64,000 nucleotides of DNA from Taylorella asinigenitalis ATCC 700933 (GCF_000687755.1 NZ_JHXN01000001.1:329525-393524), one strand, 5' to 3'. Numbered from the stretch's first letter, positions 42,283 to 56,276 are shown. Notes: a model not told the origin generated them from the letters alone. Made by a program: numbers and translations.

Positions 42283-42729
42283 TTATTTTTTAACTCTAAA
42301 TTCTGTGTGACATTTTTTACAAGCATCACCCATGCCCGCAAAAGCTTTTTTAAACTCATCAAGTTCTTCAGCTTCTTCTAGGTCATCTACTGATTTTAAT
42401 AGAAGATCACGATATTCTTCGAATTTAGCAGTGTTTGACCAAAGTTCAGGTTTTGCGTTCCCGCCCTCAGTACCAGGACCGAATTTAGACCAAGGCAAGC
42501 GAGCAACAAAGTCTAGAATTTCAGCTTGTTTTTCAGCTGCATCTTCATCGAATTTTTCAGCTTTTAAAATACCGCCTAACATACCAAAATGAGTAGCCAT
42601 AACAGTTTTAGCTGACTGACGATATTTAATTGCTTTTTCCGCAGCAGTTGGTTCTTTTTTCTCTTCTGCTTGAGCTACTACTGCAGAGATCATACAGGTA
42701 GCAATAAATAATGATTTTAGAAATTTCAT
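42283..42729 (-). CDS. Cytochrome c' (class II cytochrome c)
   Basis: A 148-residue exported cytochrome. A signal peptide (about 1-21, ending AQAEE) is followed by a four-helix-bundle sequence, with the haem site near the C-terminus (GDACKKCHTEFRVKK), as in cytochrome c' and c-556. ATHFGMLGGILKAEK is the first helix, with a potential distal Met ligand. The start at 42729 was chosen for AAGGAG upstream. Such proteins bind NO or serve as electron carriers. It precedes a lipoprotein gene and follows purB on the same strand. Confidence 0.9.
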   Translation of the reverse strand: MKFLKSLFIATCMISAVVAQAEEKKEPTAAEKAIKYRQSAKTVMATHFGMLGGILKAEKFDEDAAEKQAEILDFVARLPWSKFGPGTEGGNAKPELWSNTAKFEEYRDLLLKSVDDLEEAEELDEFKKAFAGMGDACKKCHTEFRVKK

Positions 42730-42790
42730 AATATTCTCCTTAAAAAAATCCAAATCTAGTATAAGTTAAAGTTTGGACATTACAAGAATT

Positions 42791-45309
<2,519 letters not shown>

Positions 45310-45310
45310 A

Positions 45311-46777
45311 TTATCTGCCTTGATGGGTACCACCTACAGTTATACCGTCAACTCTTATAGTAGGCATACCTACACCGACAGGCACACTTTGTCCATCTTT
45401 TCCGCAAGTCCCGACACCACTATCAAGAGACATATTATCCCCAATCATACTAACCTTATTCATAGTATCTAGACCACTACCTATCAATGTAGCACCAACT
45501 ATTGGAGAGGTGATTTTTCCATCTTCGATTAAATATGCTTCTGAAGCACTAAAGACAAATTTTCCGCTTGTTATATCAACCTGACCACCTGAGAAATTTG
45601 CCGCATAAATTCCTTTTTTAACTGATTCGATAATCTCTTCGTGTTTATGCTCTCCGCCTAACATATAAGTATTAGTCATACGTGGCATAGGAAGATGTGC
45701 ATATGATTCGCGACGTGCATTTCCAGTTAAAGGCATGTTCATTAAATTTGCGTTTAAAGTGTCCTGTAGATATCCGCATAAAATTCCGTCTTCTATAAGG
45801 ACATTTCTTTGAGTTGGATTTCCTTCATCATCAATATTTAAAGAGCCGCGACGATCTTTAATTGTTCCATCATCTATAACGGTCACACCTTTGGAAGCCA
45901 CTCTTTCACCAATACGTCCAGAAAATACACTAGTTCCTTTGCGATTAAAATCGCCCTCAAGACCGTGTCCTACAGCCTCATGAAGAAGAATACCAGGCCA
46001 GCCAGAACCTAGAACAACAGTCATTTCTCCTGCAGGTGCTGGCTTAGCTTCTAAATTAATTAGAGCTTCATCTACGGCTTTTTTAACGTATTCTTTTATT
46101 AGCTCATCCGTAAAATAATTAAGTCCAAATCTTCCGCCGCCTCCAGCATTTCCCCTTTCACGACGACCATTTCTCTCAGCAATTACGGTTAGTGAAAGTC
46201 TAACAAGAGGCCTAATATCAGCCTCCAAACGACCACCACTACTTACAACTAAAACAACTTCATATTCAGCCCCGAGACCAGCCATAACTTGCTTAATCTC
46301 AGGACTCATAGCTCTCGCATATTTTTCGACCTTATGAAGAATCTCTAGCTTCTCTTCTGAAGTCATAGTATTGATAGGGTCAATAGGTGCGTAAAGGCTT
46401 TCGCTTTTAACTAAACCTTTTGGAGATGTGTATACCTTAGCCTCCCCTTGGGTGGCAATGCTTTTGACGGTCTCCGCATTCTTTAAAAGAATCGATGAAG
46501 ATAATTCATCCGAATAGGAAAATGCGGTTTTCTCTCCAGCCACAGCTCTAACACCAACACCTTGAGAAATAGAAAAACCACCAGTTTTCACAATTCCCTC
46601 TTCTAAACTCCAGTTCTCTGAACTGTTGTACTGAAAGTAGAGATCCGCATAGTTTGTTTTATGGCTGTGAATTACACCCAATGCTTTTGCTATATATTCA
46701 AGGGTGATTCCATTGTCGTCTAGGAGAATTTTTTTTGCGTGTACGATTGGAGATTCGCTAGAGGAAATAGAGGTCAT
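45311..46777 (-). CDS. tldD: Metalloprotease TldD
   Basis: A 488-residue subunit of the TldD/TldE (PmbA) zinc protease, which processes modified peptides and antitoxins. The zinc motif [16 protein letters not shown] is an HExxxH. TldD features [19 protein letters not shown] and the C-terminal [18 protein letters not shown] are present. The partner pmbA is not in this window. It diverges from pepN across a 104-base gap. Confidence 0.94.
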   Translation of the reverse strand: MTSISSSESPIVHAKKILLDDNGITLEYIAKALGVIHSHKTNYADLYFQYNSSENWSLEEGIVKTGGFSISQGVGVRAVAGEKTAFSYSDELSSSILLKNAETVKSIATQGEAKVYTSPKGLVKSESLYAPIDPINTMTSEEKLEILHKVEKYARAMSPEIKQVMAGLGAEYEVVLVVSSGGRLEADIRPLVRLSLTVIAERNGRRERGNAGGGGRFGLNYFTDELIKEYVKKAVDEALINLEAKPAPAGEMTVVLGSGWPGILLHEAVGHGLEGDFNRKGTSVFSGRIGERVASKGVTVIDDGTIKDRRGSLNIDDEGNPTQRNVLIEDGILCGYLQDTLNANLMNMPLTGNARRESYAHLPMPRMTNTYMLGGEHKHEEIIESVKKGIYAANFSGGQVDITSGKFVFSASEAYLIEDGKITSPIVGATLIGSGLDTMNKVSMIGDNMSLDSGVGTCGKDGQSVPVGVGMPTIRVDGITVGGTHQGR

Positions 46778-46881
46778 AAGTTATAAAATTGAACTTTATT
46801 TTTTTTAAATACATCATTATAGTTCAAACATGCTCGGGACTATAATACATAATCTGATTTTTACCCTATAAGGTACTATTA

Positions 46882-49587
46882 ATGAATTCTCAAAAAACAG
46901 TTTATAGAGAAGATTACCTTCCTTACCCTTATTCAATACAGAACGTTAGTTTATATTTCAAATTAGACCCTAAATGCACCACTGTTACTAATACGATGCA
47001 GGTAAAACTTAAAGATGAGAACGACTCAATTGTTCCGCTAGTTTTAAATGGTGCTGATTTAGACATTAAGTCATTAAAAATTAATCATGTAGAGTTTAAT
47101 GACTATAAATATGAACATGAACTTTTAACTCTAATTCCTCCAGCAAAAGAGTTCACTATTGAGATAGTTAACTCTTGTAACCCAAAGGATAACAGTGCAT
47201 TAATGGGTTTATATATTTCAGGAGAAAGTTTTTTTACTCAATGCGAGGCAGAAGGATTTAGAAGAATAACCTTTTATCCAGACCGTCCCGATGTTATGTC
47301 TGAGTTTAGAGTCACTATTGATGCATCTAAAGAGAAATACCCACATATCCTCTCTAATGGTAATTTAATTGAGTCAATAGATTTAGAAGATGGAATGCAT
47401 AGAGCTATATGGCATGACCCATTCCTAAAACCTTGCTATTTATTTGCTTTAGTAGGTGGTCAGTTTGATTTACTTGAAGATCATATAGAAACTAAATCAG
47501 GTAGAAAAGTACTACTTCAAATCTATAGTGACCCTGGAAGCAAAAGCCAAACTAAATGGGCTATGGAGAGTTTAAAAAATGCAATCAAGTGGGACGAAGA
47601 AAGATTTGGACTTGAACTTGATTTAGAGCGTTTTATGATTGTCGCAGCTCGCGACTTCAATATGGGTGCTATGGAAAACAAAGGGCTTAACATTTTTAAT
47701 GCAATGTATGTATTAGCCTCACCTGAGACAGCTACCGACGCAAATTATCAAGGCATTGAAGGTGTTGTTGGACATGAGTATTTTCATAACTGGACTGGTA
47801 ACCGCGTCACATGTAGAGACTGGTTTCAATTAAGTCTTAAAGAAGGACTAACAGTATTTAGAGATCAAGAATTCTCTGCAGATATGATGGCTAAAGGACT
47901 TGAATTTGAAGAAGCTGAAAGTGCTCGAGCAGTAAATAGAATTCAAGATGTAATTAATTTACGTGCCATTCAATTTGCTGAAGATGAAGGGCCAATGGCA
48001 CACCCAATTCGACCACACTCTTATCAAGAGATAGCAAATTTTTACACATCAACTGTATATGAAAAAGGTGCAGAAGTAATACGCATGCAGCATACTCTTT
48101 TAGGTGAAGAGGATTTTCAGTCTGGTATGCGTGAGTATTTCAGACGTCATGATGGGCAGGCCGTAACATGCGATGATTTTGTAAATGCTATGGAATCAAT
48201 TTATAGCCTTAAAAATCCAGGACGCAATCTTAATATTTTTAGAAGATGGTATTCACAAGCGGGCACACCGACAGTAGACGTGAGCATTGCCTACTCGCCA
48301 GAGACTAAAGTGGTTCAAGTTACCCTTTCTCAATCATGCCCAAATGTTGGGGTTGAAAAAATCAAAGCGGACTACAAAAAAGAACCATTCCACATACCAT
48401 TTAAGATCGGATTTATAAATGAGTATGGGGCCGCTATTAAAGCTGAACCAATTAGCAACGACTATAATTCTGCGATTACGGAATATGAACCAAATAGTTT
48501 TATTCTCGACTTGCATCAAGAAACTCAAACCTGGTCATTTGCAAATGTGAGCTCTAAACCAATTCCATCTTTATTAAGGGATTTTTCAGCTCCTGTTAAA
48601 GTGAAATATTCTTATACTAAAGATGAGCTAATTACTCTAGCAACTAAGGATACAAATCCATTTGTTCGTTGGGAATCCGCTCAAACGCTAGCGATAAATG
48701 AAATACTTGCAATTACTATATCTCCTGAAAAAATAGTGGATGCTGATGTTATTCGTGTGTGGCAGTTAAATATATCTGATACGAATATTAGTGATGCATA
48801 TAAGGCATTGCTATTGCAGGTGCCTGGATTGAAGTTGCTCTCTCAAATGCAATCACCTATAAATCCACAAAATCTTGTTAGAGCTTCGAAAAAATTCTCA
48901 CGTGAACTTGCAACTAGATTAGAAGGCTTATTTTTTGCTTTGTACTCTAAATTAAACGAAAATCTGACATACGTTTTAGATGCAAAAAATTATGGAGTTC
49001 GTGCACTTAAAAATACATGTCTAAATTTTCTGCTTAATCAAGAGTCAGATAAACATTTGAATTTAGCTAATGATCAGTATTTAAATGCGAATAATATGAC
49101 CGACAGATATGCGGCCTTATCAAGCCTTGTTAAATACCACCCTGACCATGAATTGACTAAAACTTTCTTAAATCACTTCTACCATCAATTTGAAAATGAT
49201 CAATTAGTTATCGATAAATGGTTTGCACTTCAAGCTATGTATGCAAGTAATATGGATGCTATAAATGCTCTTATTGCCCACCCGCAATTTAATTTATCGA
49301 ACCCTAATCGTGCACGATCTTTAATTTTCCAATTTAGTATGAATAATATGGAGTTGTTCCATAGTAAAGATGGATTAGGATACGAATTTTTCACCAAATA
49401 TTTACTTGAAATCGATTCGAAAAATCCTGAAGTTGCAGCTCGGTATGCACGTATTATGGATAATTGGTCTAAATATGATGAGCCTTACCGTGGACTTATG
49501 AAAGCACAATTAGATAAAATTTCCGCACAGGATAAACTATCTCCTAATGTGATAGAAATCATTTCAAAAGCATCATCGATTGAGTAA
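46882..49587 (+). CDS. pepN: Aminopeptidase N
   Basis: A 901-residue M1 zinc aminopeptidase. The exopeptidase motif is NMGAMENKG (about 259), and the zinc site is GHEYFHNWTGNRVTCRD with the third ligand Glu in LSLKEGLTVF. The N-terminal beta domain and the long C-terminal helical domain are intact; the length is close to E. coli PepN (870). A perfect -10 TATAAT lies at 46841-46846, 36 bases before the ATG, though its -35 is weak. It is followed after 3 bases by fbp. Confidence 0.96.
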   Translation: MNSQKTVYREDYLPYPYSIQNVSLYFKLDPKCTTVTNTMQVKLKDENDSIVPLVLNGADLDIKSLKINHVEFNDYKYEHELLTLIPPAKEFTIEIVNSCNPKDNSALMGLYISGESFFTQCEAEGFRRITFYPDRPDVMSEFRVTIDASKEKYPHILSNGNLIESIDLEDGMHRAIWHDPFLKPCYLFALVGGQFDLLEDHIETKSGRKVLLQIYSDPGSKSQTKWAMESLKNAIKWDEERFGLELDLERFMIVAARDFNMGAMENKGLNIFNAMYVLASPETATDANYQGIEGVVGHEYFHNWTGNRVTCRDWFQLSLKEGLTVFRDQEFSADMMAKGLEFEEAESARAVNRIQDVINLRAIQFAEDEGPMAHPIRPHSYQEIANFYTSTVYEKGAEVIRMQHTLLGEEDFQSGMREYFRRHDGQAVTCDDFVNAMESIYSLKNPGRNLNIFRRWYSQAGTPTVDVSIAYSPETKVVQVTLSQSCPNVGVEKIKADYKKEPFHIPFKIGFINEYGAAIKAEPISNDYNSAITEYEPNSFILDLHQETQTWSFANVSSKPIPSLLRDFSAPVKVKYSYTKDELITLATKDTNPFVRWESAQTLAINEILAITISPEKIVDADVIRVWQLNISDTNISDAYKALLLQVPGLKLLSQMQSPINPQNLVRASKKFSRELATRLEGLFFALYSKLNENLTYVLDAKNYGVRALKNTCLNFLLNQESDKHLNLANDQYLNANNMTDRYAALSSLVKYHPDHELTKTFLNHFYHQFENDQLVIDKWFALQAMYASNMDAINALIAHPQFNLSNPNRARSLIFQFSMNNMELFHSKDGLGYEFFTKYLLEIDSKNPEVAARYARIMDNWSKYDEPYRGLMKAQLDKISAQDKLSPNVIEIISKASSIE

Positions 49588-49590
49588 AAC

Positions 49591-50601
49591 ATGAAGACTA
49601 GAAAAACCTTGTTTCAATATCTTGTTGAACAACAACGTAATGAAAGCAAACTCGCTCCAGAAGTCAGATTGATTATAGAGTCAGTAGCAAGGGCATGCAG
49701 GACCATTGCCAACCTAACGGGTAAAGGTGATCTAAATGATGTGTTAGGTGAAACTTCTCATGAAAATGTTCAAGGAGAGGTTCAGAAAAAATTAGATGTA
49801 ATTTCCAATGATGTTTTGCTCGAGGCAAATGTATGGGGCGGGCATTTGCTTGCGATGGCTTCTGAAGAGATGGAAGATATTCATAATATTCCTGAAAAAT
49901 ATCCTAAGGGCGAATATCTTCTTCTATTTGATCCGCTTGATGGCTCATCGAATATTGATGTAAATATTTCTATAGGCACAATTTTCTCAATAGTCAAAGC
50001 TGACAGTAAAAAACTAGAGAACCCAAAAATTTCTAAAGATATTTTTTATAACACTGGACGTCAACAAGTTGCCGCAGGTTATGCTTTATATGGCCCACAA
50101 ACGCAACTAGTTTTTACGGTGGGAAATGGTGTTGTGGCTTTCACTCTAGATACGGAACTTGGTAGTTGGATTCTTACTAAAGAAAATATACAAATACCTG
50201 AAGATACCAAGGAATTTGCCATAAATATGTCTAATATGAGGCATTGGGATGAGCCTGTACAAAATTATATAAATGATTGTTTGGCAGGCACTACAGGTCC
50301 TAGAGGAAAAGATTTTAATATGCGATGGGTGGCTTCAATGGTTGCAGAGGTGCATAGAATCTTGCAAAGAGGTGGTATTTTTATGTATCCATGGGATAAA
50401 CGTAATCCTGAAAAGCCAGGTAAATTGCGTCTTCTTTATGAAGCAAATCCCATGTCTTTAATCATTGAACAAGCTGGCGGTTTGGCTGTGGATACAGTAA
50501 ATCCTATTTTAGATATTGAACCTAAAGACCTACATCAAAGAGTGAGTGTGGTCTTGGGTTCAAAAAATGAAGTAGAAACTTTCAAATCCTACTTCAAATA
50601 A
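49591..50601 (+). CDS. fbp: Fructose-1,6-bisphosphatase class I
   Basis: A 336-residue gluconeogenic enzyme. Metal- and substrate-site motifs are visible: [22 protein letters not shown], and [29 protein letters not shown] near the C-terminus. Length is normal. It closely follows pepN and ends at a strong bidirectional terminator. Its presence shows a capacity for gluconeogenesis, which suits an organism living on amino acids and organic acids. Confidence 0.96.
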   Translation: MKTRKTLFQYLVEQQRNESKLAPEVRLIIESVARACRTIANLTGKGDLNDVLGETSHENVQGEVQKKLDVISNDVLLEANVWGGHLLAMASEEMEDIHNIPEKYPKGEYLLLFDPLDGSSNIDVNISIGTIFSIVKADSKKLENPKISKDIFYNTGRQQVAAGYALYGPQTQLVFTVGNGVVAFTLDTELGSWILTKENIQIPEDTKEFAINMSNMRHWDEPVQNYINDCLAGTTGPRGKDFNMRWVASMVAEVHRILQRGGIFMYPWDKRNPEKPGKLRLLYEANPMSLIIEQAGGLAVDTVNPILDIEPKDLHQRVSVVLGSKNEVETFKSYFK

Positions 50602-50604
50602 AAA

Positions 50605-50628
50605 GAAAGCCTCAAATACGAGGCTTTC
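50605..50628. terminator. Bidirectional terminator between fbp and fic
   Basis: GAAAGCCTC (50605-50613), loop AAATAC, GAGGCTTTC (50620-50628). A-rich sequence lies before it and a short T-rich stretch after it. The fic stop lies 3 bases beyond. Confidence 0.8.
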
Positions 50629-50630
50629 AA

Positions 50631-51185
50631 CTATTTTCGTGCATCGTATCCTTCATAAAAATAAGACTGTTCAATACCTTTAAAAATTACCTCTCTATCT
50701 TCTATTCTATCTGTGAGATTATTTCCTAATAATGTACGAAGTTCTAAATCGTTTATCGGGCTTCTCTCCATAGCTTGGAGATAATCAATTTTATTAATCT
50801 TTGCCCAATCCACAACTTTTCTAATTCGTTTTTTTAAAATCATATCAAGCCAAATTCTTGTACTTCTCCCATTACCTTCCATAAAAGGATGGGCTATATT
50901 CATTTCAACGTATTTAGACACAATTTCTTCAAAACTAGATTCTGGCATCTTTTCAATAGCAGATAGAGCTTCCTTGAGATAAAGAGAGTTTGCAAATCGA
51001 AAATTTCCCTTTGAGATATTTTTTGTCCTTATCTCACCAGCAAATTCATATAAACCAGAGAATAATTCTCTGTGAATTTCTTTAAGGCCTAGAAGTGTAT
51101 CTACTTCAATTTGATTTATTTTTCCGCTTAAAAAAAGATTCTTGGCGTTTTCTAAACTTTTTTTATCAATATCGTTGGTATTCAT
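50631..51185 (-). CDS. Fic-family AMP transferase, class III (C-terminal inhibitory helix)
   Basis: A 184-residue Fic protein. The active-site loop is complete: [20 protein letters not shown] matches HPFx(D/E)GNGRxxR. The beta-hairpin flap precedes it ([18 protein letters not shown]). The C-terminus contains SYFYEG, matching the inhibitory (S/T)xxxE(G/N) motif that class III enzymes carry as their last helix. Such enzymes are held inactive by this helix and typically target topoisomerases when released. No separate antitoxin gene adjoins it. The start is either ATG 51185 or GTG 51200; neither has a good ribosome binding site. It lies downstream of the HerA-like ATPase gene. Confidence 0.85.
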   Translation of the reverse strand: MNTNDIDKKSLENAKNLFLSGKINQIEVDTLLGLKEIHRELFSGLYEFAGEIRTKNISKGNFRFANSLYLKEALSAIEKMPESSFEEIVSKYVEMNIAHPFMEGNGRSTRIWLDMILKKRIRKVVDWAKINKIDYLQAMERSPINDLELRTLLGNNLTDRIEDREVIFKGIEQSYFYEGYDARK

Positions 51186-51212
51186 AGGCCCATAAATCAC
51201 AAATAAAAATAA

Positions 51213-52706
51213 TTATCTTCGTCTACCACCTAACAAAGATCCTAAAACTCCACGAATTAAAGAGCGTGTCATACGTGAAGCCTCATTTTTAACTGCTCTT
51301 TGTATTATGCCATCACGACGTCCCCCACGAGGACCAGTACTGCCGATCATAAAGTCTTTAAAAATTCCAACTACACCTCCACTTCCTTGTGCTTGTGCAG
51401 ATTCTTTTTGTTGTAGCGCTTGAACTTCTGCAGCACGCTTTTGGAGTATTTCATAAGCGGATTCTCGATCGACAGTACGATCGTATTTACCGTAAACATG
51501 TGAAGAATTTTTAAGTTGATTTCTCTCAAGGTCAGTGATGGGGCCAATTCTAGAAGCAGGTGCAACAACCCAAGCTCTCTCTGTTATAGAAGGAGCACCT
51601 TTTTCATCTAAGAAAGAGATTAAGGCCTCACCCACACCAAGTTCAGTTATAGCCTGTTCGATATTAAGTTTAGGGTTTGGACGCATGGTTTCAGCTGCAG
51701 TTCTAACCGCTTTTTGATCGCGTGGTGTATAAGCACGTAAAGCGTGTTGAACACGATTCCCTAACTGACCTAAAACACTATCAGGAATATCTAATGGATT
51801 TTGAGTTACAAAATAAACACCAATTCCTTTTGAACGGCTAAGGCGAACAATAAGCTCAATTCTTTCTAATAATGCATCTGGTGCATCTTCAAAAACCAAA
51901 TGTGCCTCATCAAAAAAGAAAACAAATTTTGGCTTCTCTAAATCCCCTACTTCTGGCAATGCCTCGTAGATCTCGGCTAGTAACCACAATAAAAACACTC
52001 CATATAGTTTAGGCGAATTCATCAATTTATCTGCAGCCAAGATATTAACCATGCCATTTCCGTTATGATCTACTCGCATTAAATCGAATATATCGAGCAT
52101 AGGTTCTGCAAAGAATTTGTCTGCTCCTTGAGCTTCCAATTCTAGAAGTTTTCTTTGAATGGCCCCAACTGTAGCAGGCGATACGTTTCCGTAAGTACCT
52201 TGTATTTCAGCTCTACGATCTGAGACATGCTGCAACATGGCACGTAAATCTTTCATATCAAGGATTAACTGACCCTCATCATCTGCAAGTTTGAATATCA
52301 AGCTTAGTACACCAGACTGAGTATCATTTAAATCTAAAATACGTGACAGTAACAGAGGTCCCATATGACTAATAGTTGCTCTAATTGGATGTCCCTGCTC
52401 CCCGTATAAATCCCATAAAGTAACAGGACAAGCAGCAAAATTTGGTGTTGGAATACCATATTTTTCTAATCGAGCCACCAATTTTGGAGAGGCTTCACCA
52501 GCTTGAGAAATACCTGTTAAGTCACCTTTAACGTCAGCCATAAAAACAGGTACACCTAATTTTGAGAATGACTGAGCAAGAACTTGAAGAGACACAGTCT
52601 TACCAGTACCTGTGGCACCTGTTATGCAACCATGCCGATTGGCTAGTTTTGGCAACATATAAACAAAATCTTCACTTCCTTTAGCAAAAAGAATAGGCTC
52701 AGCCAT
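51213..52706 (-). CDS. HerA-like ATPase of the DUF853/YjgR family
   Basis: A 497-residue cytosolic ATPase. Walker A is [19 protein letters not shown] near residue 32, and Walker B is [14 protein letters not shown]. The C-terminal tail is Gly/Arg-rich ([20 protein letters not shown] and a final GGRRR). YjgR proteins are widespread and poorly characterised, and resemble archaeal HerA DNA translocases. The start was set at 52706 because GAGG lies just upstream. It precedes fic by 27 bases, so the two may be cotranscribed. Confidence 0.88.
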   Translation of the reverse strand: MAEPILFAKGSEDFVYMLPKLANRHGCITGATGTGKTVSLQVLAQSFSKLGVPVFMADVKGDLTGISQAGEASPKLVARLEKYGIPTPNFAACPVTLWDLYGEQGHPIRATISHMGPLLLSRILDLNDTQSGVLSLIFKLADDEGQLILDMKDLRAMLQHVSDRRAEIQGTYGNVSPATVGAIQRKLLELEAQGADKFFAEPMLDIFDLMRVDHNGNGMVNILAADKLMNSPKLYGVFLLWLLAEIYEALPEVGDLEKPKFVFFFDEAHLVFEDAPDALLERIELIVRLSRSKGIGVYFVTQNPLDIPDSVLGQLGNRVQHALRAYTPRDQKAVRTAAETMRPNPKLNIEQAITELGVGEALISFLDEKGAPSITERAWVVAPASRIGPITDLERNQLKNSSHVYGKYDRTVDRESAYEILQKRAAEVQALQQKESAQAQGSGGVVGIFKDFMIGSTGPRGGRRDGIIQRAVKNEASRMTRSLIRGVLGSLLGGRRR

Positions 52707-52802
52707 GATTACCTCATACAAGTAAATTTAACTAGCTAATTATAAATTAACCCTAGTCTTGTTAAAATTAGTCATTTTATATTTAACAAATAGAGAAATT
52801 AA

Positions 52803-53534
52803 ATGGCTGGACATAGTAAGTGGGCTAATATTCAACACCGTAAAGGACGACAAGACGCTAAACGTGGAAAAATCTGGACGAAAATAATTAGAGAGATTCA
52901 AGTTGCCGCAAGAGCTGGAGGTCCTGACCCCGATGCAAATCCATCATTACGTCTTGCATGGGATAAGGCTACTGCCGCAAATATGCCTAAAGATAATATA
53001 ATGCGTGCGATTCAACGCGGAGCTGGCGGTGCAGATGGTGAAAACTATGAAAAAATCCGATATGAAGGCTATGGCCCTGCTGGTGCAGCCGTGATTGTTG
53101 AATGTATGACTGATAACCGCACAAGAACAGTTTCCGATGTTCGTCACGCTTTTACTAAACATGGGGGTAATTTAGGTCAAGACGGAAGCGTAGCCTTTAT
53201 GTTTAAACATTGTGGACAATTCCTATTTGCTCCAGGTAGTGACGAATCACAAATAATGGACATAGGATTAGAGGCAGGGGCAGATGATGTTATTACAGAC
53301 GAAGAAGGACTTATTGAAGTGACATGTGAGCCTTCTGATTACATGGCCGTGAAGAAAGCATTTTTAGATGCGGGGTTAACTCCAGAAGTAGATGCCATCA
53401 TTATGAAACCATTAAACGAGACAGTTCTTGAAGGAGATGATGCCGTTAAAATGCAAAAAATTCTCGATCAACTAGAAAGCCTAGATGATGTTCAAGAAGT
53501 ACATACTACAGCCGTTTTTGATGAGGCCGAATAG
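52803..53534 (+). CDS. yebC: YebC/PmpR-family regulator (TACO1-like)
   Basis: A 243-residue protein starting [20 protein letters not shown], the unmistakable YebC start. [11 protein letters not shown] and [13 protein letters not shown] are further family motifs. Members act as transcription regulators or help translation of polyproline stretches. Length is normal. It ends one base before purD. Confidence 0.95.
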   Translation: MAGHSKWANIQHRKGRQDAKRGKIWTKIIREIQVAARAGGPDPDANPSLRLAWDKATAANMPKDNIMRAIQRGAGGADGENYEKIRYEGYGPAGAAVIVECMTDNRTRTVSDVRHAFTKHGGNLGQDGSVAFMFKHCGQFLFAPGSDESQIMDIGLEAGADDVITDEEGLIEVTCEPSDYMAVKKAFLDAGLTPEVDAIIMKPLNETVLEGDDAVKMQKILDQLESLDDVQEVHTTAVFDEAE

Positions 53535-54821
53535 ATGAACTTGCTTGTAATTGGCTCTGGTGGACGCGAACATGCAATTGCATGGAGATTGGCTAAATCC
53601 AATAAAGTCACTAAAGTGTATATTGCCCCAGGAAATGGCGGGACAGATCAAGAAGCGAAACTCGAGAACATTGCCATCTCAGATAATGAGGGGCTTTTAA
53701 AATTTGCTCTAGAAAACGGGATTGAATTTACTGTTGTAGGTCCTGAAGCTCCACTTGCTCAGGGTGTCGTAGATTTATTTCGCAAACATGGTTTAAGGAT
53801 TTTTGGCCCTACAAAGGCTGCTGCACAGCTTGAAAGTTCCAAAGATTTTGCGAAAAATTTTATGATGCGTCATTCGATTCCAACTGCGGATTATAGGACA
53901 TTTACATCGACTCAAGAGGCTCATGAATACTTGAACTCAAAGCAGGCACCGATTGTTATAAAAGCGGACGGCTTAGCGGCGGGGAAAGGTGTGGTAGTTG
54001 CGATGGATATGGACACCGCTCATGCGACTGTGGATGATTTTCTTGCAGGAGCTACTATGGGCGTAGCGGGTTCTCGCATTGTGATTGAGGATTTTTTAAA
54101 GGGCGAGGAAGCTAGTTTCATTGTTATGGTTGATGGTGAACATATACTTCCTCTAGCAGGCAGTCAAGACCACAAACGTCAATTAGATGGCGATAAGGGG
54201 CCAAATACAGGTGGTATGGGAGCTTATTCACCTGCTCCTATCGTAAGCGATGTAATTCATAATCGGGTTATGGATGAGATTATTCGCCCAACTATTGTAG
54301 GTATGAAAGCTGACGGTATTAAATACACAGGATTTTTATATGCAGGGCTAATGATTGATGATGGTCCAGATGAAACACGTTCTATAAAGGTTTTGGAATT
54401 TAATTGCCGCATGGGTGACCCTGAAACGCAGCCTATTATGATGCGTATTAAATCTGATTTCTCCGATATTGTAGGTGCTGCTTTAAATGGGCATCTTAAC
54501 GAGGCAGAGATTGAATGGGATTCAAGATTTGCTGTAGGAGTAGTACTTGCTTCAGATGGATATCCGACTAATCCTAGAAAAGGCGATGCAATTAGTGGTG
54601 ATTTGAGTGAATCTAATAATTGTAAGATTTTCCATGCAGGTACAAAAATTAACTCAGATGGAGATTTAGTTACTTCAGGTGGCCGTGTACTTTGCGTATG
54701 TGCTGTTGGTGAAGAATTGAAAACAGCCAGGAACATTGCCTACGAGAAAATTAAGAAAATAAATTTTGACGGTATGCAATATCGTACAGATATAGGCTGG
54801 AGAGCCTTAAAAGGAAATTAA
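53535..54821 (+). CDS. purD: Phosphoribosylamine-glycine ligase
   Basis: A 428-residue ATP-grasp enzyme of purine synthesis (GAR synthetase). It starts MNLLVIGSGGREHAIAW, and contains APGNGGT, IKADGLAAGKGVVVA, the PurD signature DHKRQLDGDKGPNTGGMGAYSP and FNCRMGDPETQ. Full length. Its stop overlaps the nadD start by one base. Confidence 0.97.
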   Translation: MNLLVIGSGGREHAIAWRLAKSNKVTKVYIAPGNGGTDQEAKLENIAISDNEGLLKFALENGIEFTVVGPEAPLAQGVVDLFRKHGLRIFGPTKAAAQLESSKDFAKNFMMRHSIPTADYRTFTSTQEAHEYLNSKQAPIVIKADGLAAGKGVVVAMDMDTAHATVDDFLAGATMGVAGSRIVIEDFLKGEEASFIVMVDGEHILPLAGSQDHKRQLDGDKGPNTGGMGAYSPAPIVSDVIHNRVMDEIIRPTIVGMKADGIKYTGFLYAGLMIDDGPDETRSIKVLEFNCRMGDPETQPIMMRIKSDFSDIVGAALNGHLNEAEIEWDSRFAVGVVLASDGYPTNPRKGDAISGDLSESNNCKIFHAGTKINSDGDLVTSGGRVLCVCAVGEELKTARNIAYEKIKKINFDGMQYRTDIGWRALKGN

Positions 54822-55408
54822 TGCATATAGCCTTATTGGGTGGGAGTTTTAATCCATTTCACAAAGCTCATCTCTCACTTGCTCTAAGTGCACTAAATTT
54901 TGGAGAAATTAAGCAAGTGCAATTACTGCCAGCAAAAAAACCGTGGCAGAAACCATCTCAGATGCTTGAAGCCGCTCATAGAATTGCTATGATTAGGCTT
55001 TCGATTGCAGGTCATCCAGACATATGCATTAACACAAGTGAATTAGAAAGAGATGGGCTTACATATACGATAGATACAGTTGAGGCATTGCCACCGGAGC
55101 ATAAATATTATTGGATTATGGGCAGTGATCAGCTTCAAAATTTTACGACCTGGCATAGATGGCAGGATATACTTAGACATGTTGATCTGCTAGTGGCTCA
55201 TAGACCATCCTACCCTCTTGAGATTCCTTCTGAGATAAGCGAAGAACTCAAAAAATTAAATAAAGAGATACATTTTCTGCAAATGGAAGATCAAAATTTA
55301 TCTTCAACTCAAATTAGAGAAAAAATTAAAAATTCGCAATCTATTGAGGGACTTGTCCACCCAGAGGTTATAAAATACATTAATACTCACAATCTTTATA
55401 AAGAATGA
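54821..55408 (+). CDS. nadD: Nicotinate-nucleotide adenylyltransferase
   Basis: A 195-residue enzyme making deamido-NAD. The nucleotidyltransferase motif is GGSFNPFHKAHLSLAL (HxAH in place of the commoner HxGH). MGSDQLQNFTTWHRWQDI is the NadD core, and the C-terminal LSSTQIREKI is the ISSTxxR motif. It overlaps purD by one base and rsfS by 4. It encodes EALPP through a copy of the TGGCAATGC word. Confidence 0.94.
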   Translation: MHIALLGGSFNPFHKAHLSLALSALNFGEIKQVQLLPAKKPWQKPSQMLEAAHRIAMIRLSIAGHPDICINTSELERDGLTYTIDTVEALPPEHKYYWIMGSDQLQNFTTWHRWQDILRHVDLLVAHRPSYPLEIPSEISEELKKLNKEIHFLQMEDQNLSSTQIREKIKNSQSIEGLVHPEVIKYINTHNLYKE

Positions 55409-55803
55409 ATATTCAAAAACTTCAAAGAATCGTAGTCGATGCACTAGAAGACGTAAAAGCTCAAAATATCAAAATTTTCAATACAACCCATTTAACAAGT
55501 TTGTTCGACCGCATGATTATTGCAAGCGGTTCTTCGAATCGACAAACTCGTTCTTTGGCTAAAAGTGTTATTGATGCGGTTCGTAAGCATGATATTGAAA
55601 TTATTGCACTTGAAGGCGAGGATAGTGGCGAGTGGGTATTAGTGGATATTGGAGATATTATTATCCATTGTATGCAACCACATATTCGTGCATATTATGA
55701 TTTGGAAGCTGTGTGGGGTGGACGTCCAGTACGCATGAAACTTCTTCCTCAATCCACCATTGAAACACCGCCTTCTCATACTTACGATCCAGATTTGGAT
55801 TAG
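55405..55803 (+). CDS. rsfS: Ribosomal silencing factor RsfS
   Basis: A 132-residue Iojap-family protein that binds L14 and blocks subunit joining in starvation. Family motifs are [39 protein letters not shown] and [10 protein letters not shown]. It sits between nadD and rlmH, the standard order, with a 4-base overlap and a 1-base gap respectively. Confidence 0.95.
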   Translation: MNIQKLQRIVVDALEDVKAQNIKIFNTTHLTSLFDRMIIASGSSNRQTRSLAKSVIDAVRKHDIEIIALEGEDSGEWVLVDIGDIIIHCMQPHIRAYYDLEAVWGGRPVRMKLLPQSTIETPPSHTYDPDLD

Positions 55804-55804
55804 T

Positions 55805-56275
55805 ATGAAATTAAAAATTATCGCTGTTGGTCAGAAGATGCCTAAATGGGTTGAAGAGGCATATGCTGAGTATGAAAAACGCATGCCCCCAGAAATACAA
55901 GTCTCTTTGCATGAAGTAAAACCTGAACCTAGAACGTCGGGCAAAACAGCAAAACAAATGATGGCCGCAGAAGCTATCAGAATTGAGTCTGCGATTTCAA
56001 GCGATGCGTGGGTAGTTGCACTCGATGAACATGGAAAGGATTTGACCACCGTTTCTCTCTCTAAAAGGCTTAGTGAGTGGATGAATGAAAAACCTGAAGT
56101 GGTTCTATTGATTGGAGGGCCAGATGGTTTGGATGAAGTACTCAAATCAAAGAGTAATGAAAAATTGAGGTTGTCGTCGTTGACATTGCCACATCCAATG
56201 GTCCGTGTGTTGCTAATTGAACAGTTATACAGGGCATGGAGCATTTTAAACAATCACCCTTATCACAGAGCTTAG
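55805..56275 (+). CDS. rlmH: 23S rRNA pseudouridine-1915 N3-methyltransferase RlmH
   Basis: A 156-residue SPOUT methyltransferase. [20 protein letters not shown] is the start, and LLIGGPDGL and [20 protein letters not shown] form the SAM-binding knot. The C-terminal HPYHR is conserved. The ATG at 55805 was chosen because RlmH begins at MKLxIIAVG; the longer in-frame start overlaps rsfS needlessly. Confidence 0.96.
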   Translation: MKLKIIAVGQKMPKWVEEAYAEYEKRMPPEIQVSLHEVKPEPRTSGKTAKQMMAAEAIRIESAISSDAWVVALDEHGKDLTTVSLSKRLSEWMNEKPEVVLLIGGPDGLDEVLKSKSNEKLRLSSLTLPHPMVRVLLIEQLYRAWSILNNHPYHRA

Positions 56276-56276
56276 T

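Noticed and set aside
51371..51568. Small minus-strand frame within the HerA-like ATPase gene
   Set aside because: It is out of frame within a well-supported coding region and contains no recognisable domain.
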